The notes under the pieces were generated by a model that was given only the letters and a program-made list of their open reading frames with translations, searched no databases and was not told where the DNA came from. A stretch of 64,000 nt of DNA from Laceyella tengchongensis (GTDB lineage Bacteria; Bacillota; Bacilli; Thermoactinomycetales; Thermoactinomycetaceae), in the NCBI RefSeq assembly GCF_900182735.1, contig NZ_FXTU01000003.1, positions 417,463-481,462 on the forward strand, given 5' to 3'. Position numbers and translations under genes: made by a program. This document shows, one piece after another, positions 27,302-35,758 of the stretch (positions within the stretch are counted from its first letter, which is position 1; each line of letters begins with the position of its first letter).

Positions 27302-27410
27302 CCGTATGTGAACATCAGTCATTTCAAGCTTTTTCATTATATCAAAAACCAAAATAATCTGTGAACCGTTAATGAGGCGTAAATCCTGGGAGGTTCACAG
27401 ACTTTTTTTA
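27302..27410 (-). promoter_or_regulatory. CRISPR leader A with promoter
   Basis: About 108 bases nearly identical to four other leaders here. Read leftward it has -35 TTCACA (27360-27365), an 18-base spacer and -10 TATAAT (27336-27341), placing the start about 30 bases before the first repeat. A perfect 10-bp inverted repeat, TCTGTGAACC/GGTTCACAGA (27358-27367 and 27392-27401), surrounds the -35 region, and a third GTTCACA touches the first repeat. Confidence 0.85.
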
Positions 27411-27468
27411 CCACACTTAAGTATATTGTACTCGTCTGATATAGTTTACGAATAACTATATCTTTAAA

Positions 27469-27980
27469 CTATCCATAAAGCCCACTAATGACCTCCCCCA
27501 CTTGTTGCCACAAACTTTTTCTTGGTCCATCAGTTACTTCATGAACCTTTCCCACGCACCAATTCAACCGGTTCTTAATTTGATCAATATTAAATCGATT
27601 CACCTTAAGTTTGTAATGTTTCTTCAATACATATTCCTTTTTACGATCCCGCTCTTTTTGTGCTGGTGTGCTGTGATATGCCTTCCCATACAAATCCACT
27701 TCCAAGTCCCCAAAGAGGATATGGTTTTTTACACGCAGCCAGCACTCGTCAGGGCCAAATATAATCTCTTCTCAAGATAAAAGTAACGATCACTGGCCTT
27801 CACCAGTTGCCAATCTGGCCAACGCTTTTCCTTCAATACAATCCGAACAAATCGAATACACGCCTTAACGAAATTTCTTACCCGAGTACCCGTATCTTTA
27901 ACGGCGGCATGCTTATCCCCTCTCTTTTCGTATCCTTCCCTTTTCGTTTTATCTGAATCTATGCAAAATATCAGACAAAA
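27469..27980 (-). pseudogene. Frameshifted remnant of an unknown gene
   Basis: The C-terminal 78 codons (EVDLYGKAYHSTPAQKERDR onward, ending GEVISGLYG) are open. The preceding part continues in another frame as VKASDRYFYLEKR and NFVKACIRFVRIVLKEKRWP, with a single shift near 27775 (EKR followed by IIFGPDECWLRVKNH). No start codon is visible upstream. No family recognised. It lies between leader A and array B, a zone of decayed genes. Confidence 0.6.
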
Positions 27981-28003
27981 AAGCCTTGTCTTAGAACAAG
28001 GCT
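27975..28003 (-). terminator. Terminator
   Basis: AGCCTTGT and ACAAGGCT pair around a short loop and are followed on the minus strand by TTTTTTG. It coincides with the end of the remnant gene at 28002. Confidence 0.8.
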
Positions 28004-28215
28004 ACTTGGACATGGCTTGGATATATTTATCGATTGCGGTCAAATCGAGTTCTCGCTCAATCAGCTTTGTAAGTTCCCAACTGTGCTGTGAAAAAAGTTC
28101 ATGACCTGCGTCCAAAAAGGGGGCTTCTTTTTCATACGAGCAAAGGTCAATCAAACATGAGCTGCAACTGGTCACGGGTCGGCTTGGATATGTATACGCG
28201 GCGGGATAGGCTCAA
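28002..28215 (-). pseudogene. C-terminal gene remnant
   Basis: An open frame without a start reads DAGHELFSQHSWELTKLIE, then LTAIDKYIQAMSK and stop, right at a terminator. In another frame just upstream the words SRRVYISKPTRDQLQLMFD appear, resembling the entry to HNH endonucleases, so two fragments or a frameshifted gene may be joined here. Function cannot be assigned. Confidence 0.45.
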
Positions 28216-28217
28216 TT

Positions 28218-28331
28218 TTACCAGAATGCAATAATTAACCCAAAAGCCAAATAAGCTACAACACCAAGTATTGTAAGAGAAACAGCGACAATAGCAATGC
28301 TGATAATTGTTTTTATAATAACCTGTTTCAT
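28218..28331 (-). CDS. 37-residue single-pass membrane protein
   Basis: MKQVIIKTIISIAIVAVSLT then ILGVVAYLAFGLIIAFW: a short basic N-terminus followed by about 30 almost purely hydrophobic residues. AAAGGGG lies 9 bases before the ATG. It is too short for most ORF callers. It sits between CRISPR arrays A and B in the type III region and could be a toxin-like or signalling peptide, but that is open. Confidence 0.55.
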   Translation of the reverse strand: MKQVIIKTIISIAIVAVSLTILGVVAYLAFGLIIAFW

Positions 28332-28458
28332 ACCATACCCCTTTATATTTTATTTATATAAGTATAGATTATATACATTTAATTCAAAATATTAAAAAAC
28401 CTTATTAAATAGGGGGTTATATCATAAACCAAAAAGCCCCCCCTTTCTCTAGTTGTTG

Positions 28459-28814
28459 CTTTACCATTATGGTTACAACTAAACAGAAACACAAACTGTT
28501 ATTGAGACCGGATATAGGAGGTTTCAATACCATTATGGTTACAACTAAACGTGAAGCGCTGGGCGCGTCAGTTTAGATTAGAAAAAGTTTCAATACCAAT
28601 ATGGTTACAACTAAACTGGCGGCCCACATGGGCGTGGATGCGAAAGTATTGGTTTCAATACCAATATGGTTACAACTAAACCCTGATCTTCGACGAAGCC
28701 CAGGAGTTTCGTTGCGAGTTTCAATACCATTATGGTTACAACTAAACCAAAAAGCGCCGTAAATGTATCAGGTTTTCATATGGAGTTTCAATACCATTAT
28801 GGTTACAACTAAAC
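28459..28814 (-). CRISPR. CRISPR array B, 6 repeats / 5 spacers
   Basis: All repeats are the second variant, 30 nt: GTTTAGTTGTAACCATA then one of ATGGTATTGAAAC or TTGGTATTGAAAC. The leftmost (28459-28484) is truncated. Spacers are 35-37 nt. Read on the plus strand, spacer 28682-28717 encodes LIFDEAQEFRC, a Walker-B-like DEAQ motif typical of phage terminase or helicase ATPases. Leader at the right end. Confidence 0.96.
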
Positions 28815-28921
28815 CCCGTATGTGAACATCAATCATTTCAAGCATTTTCATTATATCAAAAACCAAAATAATCTGTGAACCGTTAATGATGCAAAAACCC
28901 CGGGAGGTTCACAGACTTTAT
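28815..28921 (-). promoter_or_regulatory. CRISPR leader B with promoter
   Basis: Near-identical to leader A, including the 10-bp inverted repeat and the TTCACA-18-TATAAT promoter, although the array uses the other repeat variant. Confidence 0.82.
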
Positions 28922-29034
28922 AGCTCACTAAAGGATAATGCAGTCCTCCGATACAATCTACCCCTCACTTCTTTTTTAGATTTCTTATTAGTTGACTTCA
29001 ACTCAGTAGCCAAACCCTCCGAAGTCCCAATTAT

Positions 29035-29556
29035 TCATACAGTAACCGCGATACGTTGCAGGAGCGAAGCTTGTACATTTTTTAGCTCTTCCATATTTCG
29101 ATACGAAACATAAATGAATTCTCCTTCTACCATCAAGCGCAGCTCTTCATCCAATTGGTATGTATCCCACAACCAGATGGTATTCTCAATCAACTCCCGA
29201 ACATCACATACACAACGAACACCAGAATAACCCAGCCCAATGCTGACCTCAGCTAATGAACGATCTGTACACTTCCTAACATAGAAATCAACCGCTTTTG
29301 GTGGATAACCTAGGAGCAGACCAAGCATCTTATGGTATTCAGGGGAATTTATATCAATTTGCCGGAGGTTATCTACATAATCCTGTTTCTTCTCCTTTGA
29401 TTGAAAAAAAAGGAAACGACCTGTATGATCTTTAAGATGCGGATATTCTTTTAGTATTGGAAACAACTCCTGCAAGCCTTGATTGTCGGCTCGATACAAG
29501 GCTTGTTTTATTCCTTTAAGAAAAGCCTCATGATCTACCATCATTTTTTTGACCAT
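29035..29556 (-). CDS. Conserved hypothetical protein (paralogue of the gene at 62257)
   Basis: 173-residue soluble protein without a domain I recognise. The segment SPEYHKMLGLLLGYPPKAVDFY, split over its middle third, matches SREYHYQLGLVSGFPPIAVEFF of the gene at 62257; both then show a weakly conserved beta-rich end. The ATG at 29556 follows AAAGGTGGG; the frame stays open to 29616 but overlaps the upstream small gene. Both family members lie next to a CRISPR leader. Confidence 0.7.
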   Translation of the reverse strand: MVKKMMVDHEAFLKGIKQALYRADNQGLQELFPILKEYPHLKDHTGRFLFFQSKEKKQDYVDNLRQIDINSPEYHKMLGLLLGYPPKAVDFYVRKCTDRSLAEVSIGLGYSGVRCVCDVRELIENTIWLWDTYQLDEELRLMVEGEFIYVSYRNMEELKNVQASLLQRIAVTV

Positions 29557-29615
29557 TGCTATTCCCACCTTTGAAAACAGGGACCACCTTAATAGGTAAT
29601 CCCATTGTACCACCA

Positions 29616-29735
29616 CTAATGTTTATAGGGATTGCCGTTTTTATCAAATGTCTCCCCGAACTCCTTGAAACCATAGTTACCTGAGTGTGTTTCTTCGATG
29701 TTTTCCTTTTCTCCACATGCAGGACATCTTGGCAT
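29616..29735 (-). CDS. 39-residue zinc-ribbon-like protein
   Basis: MPRCPACGEKENIEETHSGN then YGFKEFGETFDKNGNPYKH. One CxxC pair is visible; the partner ligands could be histidines, or two molecules could share a zinc. GGGGGGATCAT precedes the ATG. Its stop codon region overlaps the open frame of the next gene, suggesting an operon with 29035-29556. Confidence 0.55.
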   Translation of the reverse strand: MPRCPACGEKENIEETHSGNYGFKEFGETFDKNGNPYKH

Positions 29736-29939
29736 ATGATCCCCCCTACTATCAAGAAATGATGTAGTTACACCCTAATTATATGCAGAATATTATTAAT
29801 ATTTAATCCGAAACACCAACCTTCCTTTCAAAATATAACTTGGCACTTCACCGCGACCGTCCGTAACATCAGCTATTTTGATTCTGATAATCAACATCAG
29901 GCAAGTCATCTTTTGAACGGTTTCCTCATCCATACACCC

Positions 29940-30238
29940 ATTCTAATACCACTATAGATTCAACTAAAACCGGTCAAAATATCGGAAAAAGTATCCGATG
30001 ATCCCGTAATTTCAATACCATTATGGATTCAACTAAAACACGTTATGTGAAACTCATTGCGGAAACAGAAAAAGAGTTTCAATACCACTATGGATTCAAC
30101 TAACCCTGGCGACTGGAGTGCCGGTTGCAATGATCCGATATTCGTTTCAATACCACTATGGATTCAACTAACCCCTGACTTTATCTTTTCTAAAAACTCT
30201 CTAATATTGTTTCAATAACACTATGGATTCAACTAACC
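29940..30238 (-). CRISPR. CRISPR array C, 5 repeats / 4 spacers
   Basis: GTTGAATCC-type repeats; the three leader-proximal ones end in GTTAGTTGAATCC rather than GTTTTAGTTGAATCC, and the outermost (29940-29970) is degenerate. Spacers 35-38 nt. The 18 bases left of the first repeat (CATACACCCATTCTAATACC region) are the same as left of array D, so the two old ends share ancestry. Confidence 0.95.
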
Positions 30239-30345
30239 CCCGTATGTGAACATCAATCATTTCAAGCATTTTCATTATATCAAAAACCAAAATAATCTGT
30301 GAACCGTTAATAATGCAAAAACCCCGGGAGGTTCACAGACTTTTT
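30239..30345 (-). promoter_or_regulatory. CRISPR leader C with promoter
   Basis: Same leader as A and B with the inverted repeat and promoter retained. Confidence 0.82.
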
Positions 30346-30478
30346 AGTACACTAAAGGAAACTCAAATTACGGCAAATTCTCACAGGCTACGTTATCTCC
30401 TTCGCGATCTAAAATTGAAGAAGGCTTACTCTTCCTTTTGCCCTTTTAAAAATCATACAGAGATACTGGGGATTCATC
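30346..30478. repeat. Segment duplicated from the region right of leader D
   Basis: This stretch resembles 40481-40730 in patches (TTACGGCAAATTCTCAC versus TTACGACAAACTCTCAC, GATCTAAAATTGAAGAAGG versus the corresponding right-hand copy). It keeps only traces of the small gene present there, with an internal deletion. Confidence 0.6.
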
Positions 30479-30509
30479 CTTTCAATACCACAATGGATTC
30501 AACTAAAAC
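30479..30509 (-). repeat. Solitary CRISPR repeat
   Basis: A 31-nt GTTGAATCC-type repeat with one mismatch stands alone, upstream of leader C. Its right flank (TTCGTCGCTTCCTTTTC onward to 30541) is also next to the solitary repeat at 40731, showing that the unit was duplicated. Confidence 0.85.
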
Positions 30510-30636
30510 TTCGTCGCTTCCTTTTCTTCACACTATCCCTAAAAAGAACAATCTCTTAATGACGAGTTTAACCCTTATGTATTTAATAGCTTTAATTTAT
30601 ATCGTGCACTCCTACTTCACTATTAATATAAATAGA

Positions 30637-30679
30637 GTCGTCGATCTCCAGAGAGTTTTTCTCATTGGAGATCGACGAC
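30637..30679 (-). terminator. Long hairpin after the cmr operon
   Basis: GTCGTCGATCTCCA and TGGAGATCGACGAC form a perfect 14-bp stem and the loop itself can pair further (AGAG/TCTC). It lies 13 bases after the cmr6 stop. On the minus strand the following bases are only moderately T-rich, so it may act as an RNA-stabilising 3' end as well as a terminator. Confidence 0.65.
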
Positions 30680-30691
30680 ATCGGAAAAGTG

Positions 30692-31492
30692 CTAACCTTG
30701 TTTGCTATCAGATGCAAATCGCCCATAGCCCCATGCTGTTTTAGCACCAGCTCCAATCCAATCAAGCGCTTGAGGTAACCACTCGGTTACCATTTGAACA
30801 GCTTTTTGATCTCCTTCGTTACCAGAGCAGCGTGGAGCAACTCCAAAAACAAAAGTTTGCCCTTCTGCCACTGTCAAGAAAGGGATCGGATTGGGAGATT
30901 CCCAATCTACTGGCTTACCCTTTTTCGGGTCTTTATAATACTCCGGGTGATGTGGGGTCATAATATCAATTTCCAACTGTACTGGCGCCACAGGTAATGC
31001 ATCAAAGAAGACCACACTCCCCACCGAACTATTAGATTTCTCAGGAATTGGCCCAAAAATATCATTAATTTGTGTGCTTGTAACCATGGTGTCATATGAT
31101 GTTGCCCAACTGCGCAATATTCCTTTGACCGAAGAACCGGGCAGATAAGGAACTCCCAAAGTATGATGCCAAGTTAGGCCGTTATCCACAGGATTAGAAC
31201 GTCCCATGCCTGGTACAAATCGGGATATCGTTTTCATATAATACAGCTTGCCTGAGCGAAACTGGATTAGCTTCTCCATCCTCTTCACAGCACAATTTAG
31301 TTGATGTGCATCACCGATCTTCGAATTTGAAACAGATTGCATCCATGCTTGCTTCTTTTTCTCCAACGTCCAATAAGCATATTTCTCATGAATTTCCCAT
31401 TGATTGCAAAATTTTTCAAACCATAATCCCTTATTGCTGTCTTTAGCGTTGAGAACAGTGCTGGCTTCAACATATAAAGGCATCATCATCAA
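30692..31492 (-). CDS. cmr6: CRISPR type III-B protein Cmr6 (Cas7-like RAMP)
   Basis: 266-residue RAMP subunit capping the Cmr backbone. It contains the RAMP glycine-rich and substrate-grip segments LTWHHTLGVPYLPGSSVKG and a C-terminal WIGAGAKTAWGYGRF typical of Cmr6. It overlaps the cmr5 stop and is last in the operon, before the hairpin at 30637. Confidence 0.9.
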   Translation of the reverse strand: MMMMPLYVEASTVLNAKDSNKGLWFEKFCNQWEIHEKYAYWTLEKKKQAWMQSVSNSKIGDAHQLNCAVKRMEKLIQFRSGKLYYMKTISRFVPGMGRSNPVDNGLTWHHTLGVPYLPGSSVKGILRSWATSYDTMVTSTQINDIFGPIPEKSNSSVGSVVFFDALPVAPVQLEIDIMTPHHPEYYKDPKKGKPVDWESPNPIPFLTVAEGQTFVFGVAPRCSGNEGDQKAVQMVTEWLPQALDWIGAGAKTAWGYGRFASDSKQG

Positions 31493-31899
31493 TCGTCACC
31501 CTCTGCCTTCTTCAGTTCAGCGACTGCAATTTTGCGATGCCATTCCAACCAAGCCAATGTCTCAACCAACGCCCACCGATATCTATGTTGGTCATGTTTA
31601 GTAATCGCATGCAGCAAATCCTCCTCGCCAGCGTACAGAGAATAAGGATGCCTCTTACATAACCATTCTTGTACATGTTCATACAGCCAATAATGGGGAT
31701 CTTCCTTTTTTTTATCCTTTGCTGCCGCTTGAAGTTGGGCCAATGATTGTCCCAATCCATTGATTAAAATATCCCCAGCAAGCTTTACCACATATCCCGC
31801 ATATTCATCCCCTTTCTCTTCTGACTCTATTTGTCTCTTCACTCGCTCCACTACATCCAATGAAAAAGCAGCTCGTTGTTGATCCAGCGTTTGGTCCAT
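31489..31899 (-). CDS. cmr5: CRISPR type III-B small subunit Cmr5 (Cas11-like)
   Basis: 136-residue mostly helical protein: TLDQQRAAFSLDVVERVKRQ at the N-terminus and AGDILINGLGQSLAQLQAA in the middle match Cmr5, which forms the inner filament of the complex along the target RNA. The ATG at 31899 follows GGGGGAGAGG; the frame upstream of it overlaps cmr4. Confidence 0.9.
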   Translation of the reverse strand: MDQTLDQQRAAFSLDVVERVKRQIESEEKGDEYAGYVVKLAGDILINGLGQSLAQLQAAAKDKKKEDPHYWLYEHVQEWLCKRHPYSLYAGEEDLLHAITKHDQHRYRWALVETLAWLEWHRKIAVAELKKAEGDD

Positions 31900-31915
31900 T
31901 GATTTCCTCTCCCCC

Positions 31916-32728
31916 CTAGAAGATTTCGGTAACAAACCAACCCTGTCCGATGGTTTCATTCCCTCCGACCTGCAGGTAGCGCGATTGGCTCAAAAAACTT
32001 ACAAGCTCCTTCAACTCTCGCTCTTTCCCAAAACGTCCCATGAGTAACGTATAAAAAACCGTATCTGGGGGAATAGTCTCTTCTTGCCACAATCCTATAC
32101 TTTTCTTTGTTTCCTCATCCAGTCGATTACGTGATTGGATGGGCAATCCATACTGCGCAAAATAAGAAAAATCCTCATCACGAATAATAACTAGCCGATG
32201 CTTTAGTTCATTTCGTACACTCTCATGATGAATCAAGAAGGAAATATTGTTTGCCACCTGCTCGATGAGCTCTGGATCAGGCTTTGTCTTGAACGAATAC
32301 TCTTCCAGAAACAAAACTTCCTCTTGGTCTCGAACAGATGCTACCACTGCCTCATGCGAAGATGGAGCTTTGTCAATAGTAATCCCTGTTTTGTTGATCA
32401 GTTGGCAATCGCGATAAAATCGATTTATCAAATAAGGACAAGTCACCCATCGAAAATGCCCTGTCAAAGAACGGATAGGCAATAACAACAATCTTGCATC
32501 AGCTACACTTACTGCACCTGCGGAATCTTCGATACCAAAAATCTTATTAACCTCCAACTTCTCCTGTCTTGCTTTATCTCTCAGAGCCCCTTTTAAGCTT
32601 GATCCAGGAATCGTTGGATAACTAGTTGTTGCCTCTCTGGCTACGGGTAAATCGATCACACTATAAACTTGTCCTGCACCAGGATGAATAGATGTCTCTG
32701 CCAACATCCCCATGATATAGCCATTCAT
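31916..32728 (-). CDS. cmr4: CRISPR type III-B backbone protein Cmr4 (Cas7)
   Basis: 270-residue Cas7-family subunit, expected in several copies along the crRNA and to carry the catalytic Asp for target RNA cleavage every 6 nt. Visible: LAETSIHPGAGQ near the N-terminus, PTIPGSSLKGALRDKA, GHFRWVTCPYLINRF (a Cmr4 hallmark), and C-terminal GGNETIGQGW. The ATG at 32728 follows GGAGGG. Confidence 0.93.
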   Translation of the reverse strand: MNGYIMGMLAETSIHPGAGQVYSVIDLPVAREATTSYPTIPGSSLKGALRDKARQEKLEVNKIFGIEDSAGAVSVADARLLLLPIRSLTGHFRWVTCPYLINRFYRDCQLINKTGITIDKAPSSHEAVVASVRDQEEVLFLEEYSFKTKPDPELIEQVANNISFLIHHESVRNELKHRLVIIRDEDFSYFAQYGLPIQSRNRLDEETKKSIGLWQEETIPPDTVFYTLLMGRFGKERELKELVSFLSQSRYLQVGGNETIGQGWFVTEIF

Positions 32729-32742
32729 GTTTTTAACCCTCC

Positions 32743-33888
32743 TCATTCTTGCCAAGTTCCAATCACTACCTGACCAAAGCCATATGATTTAAGCTCCCCT
32801 GTTAGAGCTCCATGCAACAAATTCAATTTTGGTAAATCTTCTATCTTTCCTTCAAAAAACCATGTTCCTCCAGCTGGAAGGACCGGAAACAAATCTCTCG
32901 GCCAATTCTTCACCATATTGCGTCCACCAATTTGGTTTGCTTTTCCTAAACTGGCCGAAATACATTGTGCCGACAGGCATATTTCTTTGACTTCAGGCGG
33001 CCCGTTTCGCACAGCTTGGTCCATATCAATATAAGTTCCTGGAGTAAGTAATGAAACGGTAAAACGAATAATCCCCTCTTTTGTTGTAGCTACCTCTGGC
33101 ATCCGAGGCAATTCAGGTGTTAATTCTTCTGTTACCGTCACCTTGGCAAATCGGCCTTCTCCACCCAACGGAACGATTTGCGTTCCCATGGGATGCCACG
33201 ACTCGTCCAACCCTTCCACTCGCACAATCACCTCCAATTCTGGTCTTGGGCGAGTCAGTGCAATCGAGTACAAATGTCCTTCTACTGCCGTTCGGGTAAG
33301 ATCGCTCCTTTTTATCCCGACTCTGTGCTCTAACTTCCATCCATCAGACGGATTAAACATATGTTCGGGTGAGGGAACATCCCCACTTAGCACCGCTTCC
33401 ATTCCTGCTGAAGTGAGCCACACTTCAAGTGCTTCGCCTTTATCAATAGCATTTTCTGCCAATGGAAATCGAATGCCGCTTCCCAAATCACTGGCTTCTA
33501 CAACCTTTCCCAATGTAAAACGGGCGTATACCCAATTCTCATCTTCCTTACGCTTTCTATACAATATTCTAGGTGATGGGTAAAGTCTTTCTCCTTTCCA
33601 CATCAGATATGGACCAAATAAACGCAAATCTCCCAGATGATCCGGTTTCCCCCAATCCTTCAACTCACTTTCCCCAGCATCTCCCAATTCCTTGGGCCAT
33701 GGTATGGAATTGTTTGGGGTCCATCCAAGGCGATAATAAGCCATTGCCGTGCGTATAGCACCTTGCAATGTCATCATAGAGGGAGGAAACACACTCTTGA
33801 GCATCGCTACCGGTTCATTCATATTAAAAGGCGTACCGTCGCGGAAAAATAACGTATCCAGTGCTTGAAACGACCAAATCCTACTCAA
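32743..33888 (-). CDS. cmr3: CRISPR type III-B protein Cmr3 (Cas5)
   Basis: 381-residue Cas5-like subunit that holds the crRNA 5' tag. IWSFQALDTLFFRDGTPF is the characteristic Cmr3 start, followed by FPPSMMTLQGAIRTAMAYY and a C-terminal GELKSYGFGQVVIG. The TTG at 33888 is 8 bases behind GGAGAA; it overlaps the end of cas10 by 8 bases. Confidence 0.92.
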   Translation of the reverse strand: MSRIWSFQALDTLFFRDGTPFNMNEPVAMLKSVFPPSMMTLQGAIRTAMAYYRLGWTPNNSIPWPKELGDAGESELKDWGKPDHLGDLRLFGPYLMWKGERLYPSPRILYRKRKEDENWVYARFTLGKVVEASDLGSGIRFPLAENAIDKGEALEVWLTSAGMEAVLSGDVPSPEHMFNPSDGWKLEHRVGIKRSDLTRTAVEGHLYSIALTRPRPELEVIVRVEGLDESWHPMGTQIVPLGGEGRFAKVTVTEELTPELPRMPEVATTKEGIIRFTVSLLTPGTYIDMDQAVRNGPPEVKEICLSAQCISASLGKANQIGGRNMVKNWPRDLFPVLPAGGTWFFEGKIEDLPKLNLLHGALTGELKSYGFGQVVIGTWQE

Positions 33889-35758
33889 CCACACCTTCTC
33901 CTTCCTGTGCAAGAAACTGAGCAACCAATGCCCCCGCCACTCGAAACTCTCCTGTCAACTCCACGTTATCGTCCTTGCGCTTGGCAACAAAACATACCTT
34001 CATCAAATTTTCTATTCGTTGATTGATTTCGTCTTCATTACATTTTTCAGAATCCATAATACGAACATAATCGGCAGTAATTAGACGCTTCAATTTTTGC
34101 CTATGCTCTTCTGGGTCATCTGTAAGCATAGGAGCTTGCTCGTAAAGTGTTTTCAACTTATATAGAAACTGATTAGAGAAAATAGTTTGGTCTCCATTGC
34201 GGGTATACTCTTTAAACCCATCAAATATAGTTTGTGCTTGATCTGGATTCCCATCGCATACAACCTTCCACGGAGCTGACCATGTCAAGGCTACACCAGA
34301 GCTTTTCCATATCCCAATCGCTAAGCTATCGCGACCAGTTTGATCTTTGGCCACTTGATCAAGCAAGTGATGTCCTTCTTGCAACACACTTTTAAGCGGC
34401 GTTTTGCAATGAGCATACAGAATCGCCGCAGAACTGGTAGCTTGTAAAGTTGGCTCCCCGCCTTCTCTAAAAGCTTGCCGATATTTTTGTTGCAATTTCA
34501 CAGCAACAGGCAATGCTTCTGGTACAGGTAACATCGCCAGCACATCGTCTCCACCTGCGTAAATAACCACCCCATTATGGTTTCGTACCAAATCGTTTAG
34601 CTCCTTACAAAACTGGGACAAAGCTTTACTCACTTTTTGTTCATTCTTTTGTAACTGTTTCCCCAGCTGATCTCCATCCATCAACAGTATTGCATAATAG
34701 GGGGAAGGTTCTTTACTCAAACCAAGGTATAAGGGTTTCAACTGAGCAAATGTTTCAGCATCAACGTCCTTTTCCGCCCATCTTGGAAAAAAAACATTGC
34801 CATCCAGTTGAATAAATTTTTTAAGAAGAACATCTTTTTCCGCTTTTCTTTGCAACAACGGAAAATGATCAGCCAGTGCTACTGTTTGAGTATTCTTCGA
34901 CGATTTCAAAGCGATCGAAGCAAATTTTTTCGCCTGCTCAGGAGACTTCTCTAGCATGCGTAAAATGGTTGGAAAAGCCGCCAAATAAGTAGTCGGAGGA
35001 AATTTTACAGCAACAGAAGGAAGTTCCCACCCAATCGCTTTTTTGGCATAGAGAGGATAAAAACGTTTGATGAGAGCAATAGCACTTAACCGTTCACGTT
35101 CACGCAAATCTAAGGCATTTCGTTGATTCTCGTGAAAGGAATGCCAAAATATATCCTGTTGCTGGCGATGACGAGATCTAACATATCCAGATAGTTCCTG
35201 TAACTGTGGCATCAAAGTGCATTTATCACCAGGTTCGATAGTTGGTATATAACTGCGCCAATTTTTCCGCAGATTCAGCAAGGTGGGATCATCTCCAATT
35301 ACCCAAGCCATTTCCCACCAACCATGTACTTGTCGTTCCCAAATTTCCCTGGTCCCATTACCAAGTACCGCTATATCGCTTACTGTCTCAGTCCAAACAG
35401 TATCTGCAATCTTAATCCAAGCCCGTTGCACAGCCTCCTCCACTTTTTGGGGCTGAAACCCTTCCAGAATTGACGCTTTAAATCGATTGGGCAATGATCC
35501 AATCCAAGGCTTCTCAAACAATTCCTTTCCCTGAAGCGTTTGATTAATCGCCTGTAGCAATGGATTATGAATTTGCTTATATTGATCATGTACATCAGGA
35601 AATACGATGCTACCACCTTGATCCATCACCGCAGCCATCGCATGACCAGAAAGGTAAGAAAGCAGAAATGAGCTGGCCAACAGGTCGCGTGTTCGACGGG
35701 ATTGAGCAACAAATCCTTGAACAGGTCCTATGGTAAAATGAAAATATTTACCGCTCAT
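33881..35758 (-). CDS. cas10: CRISPR type III-B signature protein Cas10/Cmr2, HD-less, cyclase motif intact
   Basis: 625-residue large subunit. It begins directly with the Cmr2 segment FHFTIGPVQGFVAQSRRTRD, so the N-terminal HD nuclease domain of longer Cas10 proteins is missing. The Palm metal site (LMDGDQLG, about 361-363) and GGDD in VIYAGGDDVLA (about 402-405) are intact, so synthesis of cyclic oligoadenylate on target RNA binding is expected. Start ATG overlaps the cmr1 stop. With no HD domain, defence should depend on Cmr4 RNA cleavage and on a cOA-activated effector. Confidence 0.95.
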   Translation of the reverse strand: MSGKYFHFTIGPVQGFVAQSRRTRDLLASSFLLSYLSGHAMAAVMDQGGSIVFPDVHDQYKQIHNPLLQAINQTLQGKELFEKPWIGSLPNRFKASILEGFQPQKVEEAVQRAWIKIADTVWTETVSDIAVLGNGTREIWERQVHGWWEMAWVIGDDPTLLNLRKNWRSYIPTIEPGDKCTLMPQLQELSGYVRSRHRQQQDIFWHSFHENQRNALDLRERERLSAIALIKRFYPLYAKKAIGWELPSVAVKFPPTTYLAAFPTILRMLEKSPEQAKKFASIALKSSKNTQTVALADHFPLLQRKAEKDVLLKKFIQLDGNVFFPRWAEKDVDAETFAQLKPLYLGLSKEPSPYYAILLMDGDQLGKQLQKNEQKVSKALSQFCKELNDLVRNHNGVVIYAGGDDVLAMLPVPEALPVAVKLQQKYRQAFREGGEPTLQATSSAAILYAHCKTPLKSVLQEGHHLLDQVAKDQTGRDSLAIGIWKSSGVALTWSAPWKVVCDGNPDQAQTIFDGFKEYTRNGDQTIFSNQFLYKLKTLYEQAPMLTDDPEEHRQKLKRLITADYVRIMDSEKCNEDEINQRIENLMKVCFVAKRKDDNVELTGEFRVAGALVAQFLAQEGEGVVE

